This document shows, one piece after another, positions 57,730 through 64,000 of a stretch of 64,000 nucleotides of DNA. Below the pieces are notes generated by a model. It ran no database searches. It was not told where the DNA came from and was given only the letters and a program-made list of their open reading frames with translations. How positions within the stretch are numbered: the stretch's first letter is position 1; each line of letters begins with the position of its first letter. Made by a program: the position numbers and the translations under genes. The DNA is from Drosophila miranda. Taxonomy: Eukaryota > Arthropoda > Insecta > Diptera > Drosophilidae. The stretch covers positions 7,533,501-7,597,500 of the forward strand of contig NC_046676.1 in NCBI RefSeq assembly GCF_003369915.1, written 5' to 3'.

Positions 57730-58803
57730 ATGGCTGATGAAGATATCTCATTGAACGAGGACCAGCTCTTGGAGTCGATGGAAGAGACCAATGGCGAGCA
57801 GGAGACTGAAATTGTGACAGAGACTGAGGTAAGTGGGGTTCGTTCGGAGGAGCCAAACGAGTTTTGTATTCGTTTTGCGAAAGCACAGAGTTTCTCGGGA
57901 AAAGCTTTTGGCGGCACAAAGCTCAAAGCCAAAACGGCAGCCATTTTCGAAGCGTCGTTGCGCGTCTCCCCATTCATTGTCTGCAAAGTTTTGGGCGTTC
58001 CAGAAGTATACTCTTAATACAGCTAACCAATTTGCATTCTTCCCTTATTAAACAATTGTGCAACAAAGGAGGAAGGCAGTATGCAAATCGACCCCGAGCT
58101 AGAGGCCATCAAGGCCCGTGTCAAAGAGATGGAGGAGGAGGCAGAAAAAATAAAGCAAATGCAGTCTGAAGTGGACAAACAAATGGCCGGTGGATCCACA
58201 ACCGGTCTTGCTGCAGTGCCGCTTTCCCTCGAGGAGAAGCAGGAGATCGACACGAGGTCCGTCTATGTGGGGAATGTGGACTACGGAGCATCTGCGGAGG
58301 AGCTCGAAGCACATTTTCATGGATGCGGCACCATCAACCGTGTCACAATCCTGTGTAACAAAGCTGACGGCCATCCCAAGGGCTTTGCCTACATTGAGTT
58401 TGGCTCAAAGGAGTTCGTTGAGACGGCCCTGGCCATGAACGAAACCCTGTTCAGAGGTCGACAGATCAAGGTGAGAGAAAGCTTCCTCATGACTCATTTC
58501 GAGTATTGGGAATTGTTTTGACATTTTTCTGATTTTATGTCTGATTCCAGGTCATGTCAAAGCGCACAAACCGCCCAGGCCTTTCCACCACAAACCGCTT
58601 TGCCCGCGGCAGCTTCCGAGGGCGAGGAGCTCGTGCCTCAAGGGCCTGCTGCCACTCCACCTTCCGAGGCGCACGTCGAGCAATGTAAGTGTGGCATTGC
58701 CAACCATACAGCCGTTCCCCCGAGTGGAGTGCGCTAATTCCGGTCTGTGTTTCGTTTCAGAAGGGGTTACCGCGGCCGTGCCAATTACTATGCTCCCTAC
58801 TGA
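57730..58803 (+). CDS. Pabp2: Pabp2, nuclear poly(A)-binding protein (PABPN1)
   Basis: Four coding exons, 57730-57828, 58069-58470, 58551-58684 and 58761-58803, give 225 residues, close to the fly protein. It binds growing poly(A) tails and makes poly(A) polymerase processive. Acidic N-terminus, coiled coil ([20 protein letters not shown], about residues 41-75), one RRM with RNP2 SVYVGNVDY (about 97) and RNP1 KGFAYIEF (about 137), and an Arg-rich tail ([11 protein letters not shown] ... [11 protein letters not shown]) for methylation and transportin binding. The acceptor of exon 2 (CAACAAAG) is poor in pyrimidines. The first intron stays open for 63 more codons in frame, so its retention would give a short 95-residue product. 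A further intron lies in the 3'UTR. Confidence 0.95.
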
Positions 58804-58831
58804 TAATTGTTAAATAGAACCCACTAGTAAG

Positions 58832-59110
58832 GTAAGTCCACCAATTCAATCCGGACTCGTGCGAACCGAACACCGAACTGAAACTCTGAACAGAAACTGT
58901 GCTAACTTTGGGGGGACTACTTTCCACTTTCCACTTGGCAGTGGCCGATACTATTCGTATAGTATAGTATAGTATATAGGACCGACTGATAGATATTACC
59001 TGATCAATGCCAAAGCCAATGCCTGCAGCCTGCATGGGGCGACTGATAATGCGTGCATTTGCTATGACCACACTGAACATTTCTTTAATACAATCAATGT
59101 TTGATTTCAG
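58832..59110 (+). other. Probable intron in the Pabp2 3'UTR
   Basis: A strong donor (GTAAG/GTAAGT at 58832) lies 28 nt after the stop and a good acceptor (TTTGATTTCAG) ends at 59110. The stop-to-junction distance is under 50 nt, so splicing should not trigger NMD. Retained or spliced 3'UTR forms are therefore both plausible. Confidence 0.6.
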
Positions 59111-60003
59111 ATTTTTTTACCAATTTATTTCAAAAAACATTATTTTATTGCCAAACTTCTTTGCAAAATAGAAAACAAATATAGAAAAGAAAAGAAAAGA
59201 GAAAACAACCCAAACAAGAGAAAATGCCAGAAAAAAATTAATAAGAATTGTTTTAATAATAATTTAAAAAAAGAACAGCGGCAAGCAAATATATTTACAA
59301 AACAGGCGAAAAAGAAGAAAACAAAATCTACAAAAAAAAATCAACATGGACTTGGCTATAATGTTTTTTGAAGCACCCAACACCAAACACCCCTCTTTTC
59401 ATATATTTTTATTTTCAAATAAAAAATCAAAAACCGAACGAAAATAAAAATCCAGATAATCCAAACAAAAAAAGCATACAACTCGAGAGAAGTGGAGAAA
59501 ATATATATAAAAGAGAACCACAAGCGAAAAGAAAAGAAGTTAAAAGATGGCAAAAACTCGAGTAAAAGAAGGATGAAAAAATTAAAATGCAATAGACTAA
59601 AAGACGACAAAATACTTGGAAAATAAATAAAATGAAAACCACAAAATAGATAAAAGAGAAAAATAATAATGAAATTACCGGTCTTACGTTTATATATTCG
59701 AAAAAAAATATATAGAGTAAAGAAAAGAAAATATTGCATTTTTCTGTCAAGAAGAAGAAACAAGATGACAAATATAAACGAATTAAACAAGCAAGCGTTC
59801 ACGCCTTTCCTTTGGGCGGGACAAATTTGGGAAATAAAACCCTGCTCCTCCATCAGCCAGCCAGACAGCCATCCAGCTAGAAGAAGGAGCAGCAGCAGCA
59901 GTAGCTGTGCCGCAGCCAGACCAGTCAGCAGCAATATCAAACAAATAAATTATTCAAAACATGTTAAAGAAAAGAATAAAGGATACTTCATTTTCATTTA
60001 AGC
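59111..60003 (+). other. A-rich Pabp2 3'UTR region
   Basis: From about 59150 to 59800 the plus strand is strongly A-rich, with many A4-A9 runs, few T runs and AAAAG pentamer repeats near 59190. AATAAA occurs at about 59941 and 59979. An AGC/GCAGC-rich piece lies at about 59890-59930. Long ORFs on the minus strand here are only a by-product of the base bias. Confidence 0.6.
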
Positions 60004-60005
60004 AC

Positions 60006-60011
60006 TTTATT
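60006..60011 (-). terminator. Putative poly(A) signal of Obp44a
   Basis: Minus-strand AATAAA (plus TTTATT), 93 bp after the Obp44a stop. It lies just beyond the plus-strand signals proposed for Pabp2, so the two genes converge tightly. Confidence 0.55.
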
Positions 60012-60103
60012 ATATGGCTTTTCTTTCAATTGTAGAAACTGCAGATCCCGAGAAGGCCGTTCGGGATTGCTGGATTCTAAAATTGGACGGCGTGTCCAAG
60101 GTC

Positions 60104-60606
60104 CTAGTTCTTCTGGACGGCAGCCTGAACCAGGGGCAAGTTCTTGCCCAAGAAGCACTTGAAGCCACGGAAGGCCCAGGCGTTGGCGCTAGACTTCTGC
60201 TCGTTCTTGTCGGCGCACTTCTCGATGTCGGCCTTCAGCGCTGCCTTATCCTCCTTGCCCTGGCCCAGCTGGGCCACCAGATTGTCGATCTTGAACCCCT
60301 TGGTGTCGTCGAACAGATCGAACTTGTGGAAGATGCACTGGATGTAGCTGCGGGTGATCTCATCGTCGGGATACTCGAACGTCTTGTACTTGGCCACCAG
60401 CGCCTCAGTCACCTTGTTGGCCTCGCCGCACTCCTTGCGGACAGTCTGCAGATCCTCTGCGGTGCGCAGTTTGTACTCGTCGGCGGCAGAGGCCTGTGTT
60501 ATGTGGGGGATTGGGGATTAGCGGATTAGATGGAGCACTGCCATCATTAGATGCTACTCACCAGACCGATCACGGCGCACAGCAAAATGGCAACGGCGTT
60601 CTTCAT
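60104..60606 (-). CDS. Obp44a: Obp44a, Minus-C odorant-binding-type secreted protein
   Basis: Two coding exons, 60562-60606 and 60104-60493, give 144 residues. A signal peptide is split by the intron (MKNAVAILLCAVIGL / ASAADEYK). The mature helical PBP/GOBP domain has only four cysteines (in RKECGE, YIQCIF, IEKCAD, FKCFLG) rather than six, as in the Minus-C group that includes Obp44a. The C-terminus (RGFKCFLGKNLPLVQAAVQK) is the fly Obp44a signature. It is a secreted carrier of small hydrophobic ligands. Codon use is strongly biased to G/C-ending codons, suggesting very high expression. Confidence 0.95.
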
Positions 60607-60713
60607 ATTTGCAAAGTTTTTTTTGTTCTTTAAGATTGGACTCGGCTTAGAATTGGCTGCTTGCTGTATGCTCTCCAAGTGGAAACTGTTGTCTGTGGAC
60701 TGCCGGGCTCCAT

Positions 60714-60721
60714 CTTTTATA
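60714..60721 (-). promoter_or_regulatory. TATA box of Obp44a
   Basis: Minus-strand TATAAAAG, followed about 27-30 bases downstream by ACAACAGTTT, a fair initiator. A sharp TATA-type promoter suits a highly expressed secreted protein gene and gives a 5'UTR of about 80 nt. Confidence 0.75.
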
Positions 60722-60729
60722 CCTTCGCC

Positions 60730-62594
60730 GCGTGTGGACGCTGACGCCGACGCCTCTGCCGCACTCAATTGTGGGGGCGGCGATTTTCGAGTGGCGCTCA
60801 ATTGAGTTGCACTCGCTATGAATAATTTAAGCCTCATTATGGAATTTTTCTCCGTTGAATTAGAGCTCAACTAAGGAGGCTATAACCTGGACATATCGTA
60901 TATATAGATCGAGATTAATTAGTTAGGGATTCCTAGGGCTATTCCTAGCTCTCTCTGAGCAGCACAGAAGCCGATTCTCCCAATTATTGGTTGACCCTGT
61001 CGCCGAGATCATACATAAACCCCAGGCTTCTGAATGAGTGGGCTTACATGAAACCTATAACATATTTGAACACTGGGTACACGCAGCTGCTATGCAGCAT
61101 GTGCATAAATGTACATTTCGTTTTTAGAAATTAAATCAATTGCAGGCATCTACCGAGAAATAACTAATTGCAATTAATTCTCAGTATGCCTCATCCAGAG
61201 TATCGTAGTGCCGTAGAAGGATGGCCGATCAGCTGTTTTTTGCCCCCCTGTCCCTGTTGGAGCATTATTATCATAAACAGCGAAATCTGTGGTCTGCAGT
61301 GGGGCTACAGCTAAATCTTCCTACTTACGAGTACTTAGCATAGGCGTCGGCTGTGATATAGGGGGGACTAGTAGAAAGTTCCAGAATATAAATACTCAAT
61401 GACCCAAGTAAAACCAAAGTAAGGCAGAAACGCCGCCCAGCGGACCGAGGGGCCCTGCCGCATGACGCGCGATTCCTAACAACAACACCTGTAGGGTAGG
61501 AAAATTAAAACTAAACTGAACCAAAAGAGCATTCTGTTTACGAATTTGGGACCCTCCTCACGAACTCTATGGCTAAGCCACTGAATTTGTGGTCAGACGA
61601 CCATTTGTGTCACTTAAAGTGTCCACTTTGTGGTTTATGTATGCCTTTGTATGCCAATATGATGCTGGGATGCTGGATGATGGGTACCGTCTACCGTGCA
61701 TTAAATGAGCATTAATTGAATTGGCAAAATTACGCTACCAAATGAAATCTGCCCCCCTATAAGGCCCCTGCAAAACGCACACAGAGCATTCCCTCACCCC
61801 ATCATAGACGAGTTGTGGTGGTCTGGCCGTCGATTTCTGCACCCACATTTCAAAATTTTCCACTGCAATTTGAGTTTTTCATGGGAACTGGCGACAGAGA
61901 GACGACACTGTGGTGCCTGCCGGCCAGGGCATAATCAGCTGTAGATCAGGTGTCTGTCTTTTCTCTGGAAACGTACCAGACCCAGACCCAGATCCAGACC
62001 TAGAAACAGGAACAGGAATTGGACACGTTTGTTTAAATTTGAAGCATTTATTTGTATTGAATCACTCTATCAATTAGATTAGGCATATTTTAATATACTC
62101 GTATATAGTAGGTAAGGTATAAAGCATAGTTTTCAGAAAAACTCCAAATAAAAGCCGTCATCACAATGAACTAATTTTAAATGATCACATACGGAACATA
62201 ATGAAATCATAAATCACAACTCCAGACCGGCATTTGGAATACACATTCTTTTTATATTCCATCTTATTAAAATCTAAGAACTTGCACGAGTCTGAAAGGA
62301 ACTTACAGTAAAAGGGTACAGTATATCGAATTTTTTATCAAATAAGGAAACTCAAACAAGGCGAAATGGCGGGTTGCGTATGGGGATCTTGAATCCTTGC
62401 TAAGCTTATACAAACGACATATCGATACTCGTATTTCACGTATTTTTGGTAAGCACATCTAGAATTTGAAGCTAGGTAAATCAATTTCAAATGGATCCAC
62501 GTGCTATATAGTTTTAAAGTTGTACATATAAATATATATATATAGTATGTATTGGGGGTATGAATCTATTTATGTTATGTTAGTGGTGTATGAT
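60730..62594. other. Intergenic region
   Basis: No supported gene. The first 150 bases belong to the Obp44a upstream region. The remainder contains only short unconvincing ORFs and AT-rich stretches; a CCCAGA/CCAGAC repeat lies near 61977-62000. Confidence 0.5.
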
Positions 62595-62790
62595 CTACTT
62601 CTCGGGAATGGGTCGCAGTGTGGCTTTATCAACGTTAGGGCTCGGCGGCACCAGCGCCGTCTCCAGCTCGGGTATAACCAGGTCGGGTATGGGGTCGCGC
62701 CAGTAGTTGAAGTTGGAGAATTCAGTGGAGGCCTCGTCGAGCTTCACCGGGGGAAATAGCTGATCCACAATGTACGTCATGCTGCAGTAT
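62595..62790 (-). CDS. Small uncharacterised protein exon, 61 residues
   Basis: ATG at 62778-62780 begins 61 codons (MTYIVDQLFPPVKLDEASTE ... RPIPEK). It has a balanced, non-repetitive composition and a WRDPIPDLVIPELE stretch, unlike chance ORFs. A good acceptor (GTTCTTCCAG) ends at 62791, 8-10 nt before the ATG. A matching donor (CAGTC/GTAAGT) is at plus 63288, so the gene has an upstream exon to the right. The upstream exon is open in the same frame for some codons, so the protein may be longer. Family not recognised. Confidence 0.5.
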
Positions 62791-63461
62791 CTGGAAGAAC
62801 ACGTGTCAGAGAGACGGATCGGATGAGTGGGGTAACTACGATAGAGCTACTGCTGCAGGAGCCCCCAAGCAGTTGGCAAAGGGTGATCGAGAGGGTGACT
62901 TTGTGCGCCTCCCAAGAGTATGCAACACGCATGGGAGCGTGATCGGGCGCCTCAGCCGGTGCTACGATTTATAAATATTGCAATTACGTGCCCGCCTGGG
63001 CTAGGCGTGTGTACAAATGAACAATATATGTACATATTCCTGATCTCCATCGAAATACGAAGCCTTGGTGCACCTAAAACTCATGCCACATTTCGCGCAA
63101 TCGATTCGAAGCCACCAAAAACAAATGTTTCCATCACAGCGAACATATTGATATCGTTTATTGGGTATATGGCTATAGATATAGTAGGATAGGACTATAT
63201 CCAAAAGGTACTTTTCGTTCCGCTCTTCTTCCTTAAAGCTAAACATTTAGGCCTGCTGCTGCTGAGCAAAATACTTTCAAAACTTACGACTGGCCCGAGG
63301 GCTTCGCCCCCGGCACTACTACACAACAAACATGGGACACGGACACTCCTAATAGCTCTCTCAGAAAACTCTTATCACAATTCATTCATCATCATTTCAT
63401 TCCAGCTGCCCACAACCTTCTAAGAAGGACTAGGGCAGGGTTCTGGTTATGGTTACATGGT
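62791..63461. other. Probable intron and exon of the small minus-strand gene
   Basis: 62791-63288 looks like an intron (minus donor GTAAGT at 63283-63288, acceptor at 62791-62792). 63289-63461 is probably transcribed as an exon or 3'UTR; no other feature seen. Confidence 0.4.
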
Positions 63462-63768
63462 CTAGGAATCCAGCCACGTAAGGTTGCCGTGTGAGGGCAG
63501 CAAGGCCACTTCGTTCTTGGTCGACACTCGGCGGCTTCGCATAATGATGATGTCATCTGCCAACTGCTCGGCAAAATCATCATCGTAATCATCATCGTCG
63601 TCATCGTCACTCAGATCGGGCTCTGCATCCACATCGTAGTCATCGCTAAACTGTAGTTCGTCCTCCAACTCGTCGTCGTCGAACACATCCGTGCGGTACT
63701 CGTACTCATCATTGTGGGTGAGCAGGGGAAAGTACTCGTCGACTTCTAGCGACTGATTGATGTAGCCA
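63462..63768 (-). CDS. Last coding exon of an acidic protein (partial)
   Basis: An open minus-strand frame reads GYINQSLEVDEYFPLLTHND, a long Asp/Glu run (DLSDDDDDDDYDDDFAEQL), then IIIMRSRRVSTKNEVALLPS and ends TWLDS. No ATG starts the frame; an acceptor (AATTTATACAG) at about 63769 suggests it is spliced to exons on the right, one of which may start at ATG 63954-63956 (MYRQVSPQDLHTRL). The phase of that candidate does not fit simply, so the upstream structure is open. Family not recognised. The acidic stretch is encoded by GAT/GAC repeats. Confidence 0.5.
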
Positions 63769-64000
63769 CTGTATAAATTTGACAACCGAAAAATGCTTGA
63801 ATCGATCGATTGATTGATTGATTGATTGAGTAAAGTGCGGCTGAGAAGGAGGAGGAGGGCAGTATAATGAATACAACACTACACAGTCAGGAGAGGAGGA
63901 GAGGAGGATACATTCAAACGCGTGTGGAGATCTTGAGGCGACACCTGGCGGTACATGATGGAGTTAATACGATCGATTGGCTTTTGGTTATCGTTATCGT
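63769..64000. other. Right edge, probable upstream part of the acidic-protein gene
   Basis: Contains an (ATTG)n microsatellite at about 63803-63828 and a GGAGGA tract at 63848-63908. A short minus-strand coding-like segment (MYRQVSPQDLHTRLN) lies at 63912-63956. Confidence 0.3.

Noticed and set aside
59356-59940. Long minus-strand ORF of 194 codons opposite the Pabp2 3'UTR
   Set aside because: It is built almost only of Phe, Leu, Ile and Tyr codons, the mirror of an A-rich plus strand. No protein-like composition and no start context.
60014-60529. Plus-strand ORF of 171 codons over Obp44a
   Set aside because: It is the antisense shadow of the highly codon-biased Obp44a exon, which has clear family motifs on the minus strand.
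63912-63956. First exon for the acidic protein (MYRQVSPQDLHTRLN)
   Set aside because: It looks coding, but its donor phase does not match the acceptor at 63769, so I did not join them in one gene model.
1-64000. tRNA, rRNA or snRNA genes
   Set aside because: I looked for B-box-like GGTTCGANTCC and PSE-like arrangements by eye and saw no convincing case. A tRNAscan or Infernal run would settle this.

Overview
The window is animal nuclear DNA with short GT-AG introns, AT-rich intergenic sequence and non-LTR retrotransposons. Gene content and order match the Drosophila melanogaster 44A neighbourhood (Muller element C): three tandem sut-type sugar transporters, a K2P potassium channel, Tmem63, Cul4, Asap, Nup50, coilin, Socs44A, Pbp49, Pabp2 and Obp44a. 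The proteins look like diverged orthologues and a LOA-clade LINE is present, so a non-melanogaster Drosophila (an obscura-group species is a guess) is likely. The species cannot be fixed from the sequence alone.

Layout: 1-6.3 kb is gene-poor and holds decayed gene copies, the clearest being the C-terminal part of an SLC5 sodium/solute symporter near 3.4-3.8 kb. 6.3-15.4 kb carries three tandem plus-strand MFS sugar transporters with related exon structures. 15.4-19.5 kb is non-coding upstream DNA of a K2P channel (19.6-21.0 kb). A single-exon unknown gene lies tail to tail with it on the minus strand, followed by a 5'-truncated I-clade LINE fragment. Tmem63 (24.4-26.7 kb) and Cul4 (27.6-30.7 kb, minus) converge, with opposed poly(A) signals 8 bp apart. 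An almost full-length LOA-clade LINE fills 31.8-36.9 kb. Asap (38.2-45.3 kb, minus) has 13 coding exons.

46.5-60.6 kb is a dense housekeeping block: Nup50 (first intron GC-AG), coilin (minus, with an internal 8 x 45-residue tandem repeat), Socs44A (head to head with coilin over a DRE), then Pbp49 and a TFIIIC subunit-6 homologue (minus, 76 bp apart, perhaps one transcript), Pabp2 (with a probable 3'UTR intron and a long A-rich tail region) and Obp44a. The right edge has a small uncharacterised ORF and the last exon of an acidic protein.

The genes do not form one pathway. Several serve nuclear RNA biology: coilin (Cajal bodies), Pbp49 (snRNA gene transcription), TFIIIC subunit 6 (Pol III), Pabp2 (polyadenylation) and Nup50 (nuclear import). 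I found no wholly new system. The least ordinary features are the coilin repeat array, the Pabp2 A-rich 3' region, the palindromes upstream of Nup50 and Asap, and the Pbp49/TFIIIC6 pairing. Exon boundaries were placed by eye from splice consensus and reading frame and should be good to a base or so unless noted.
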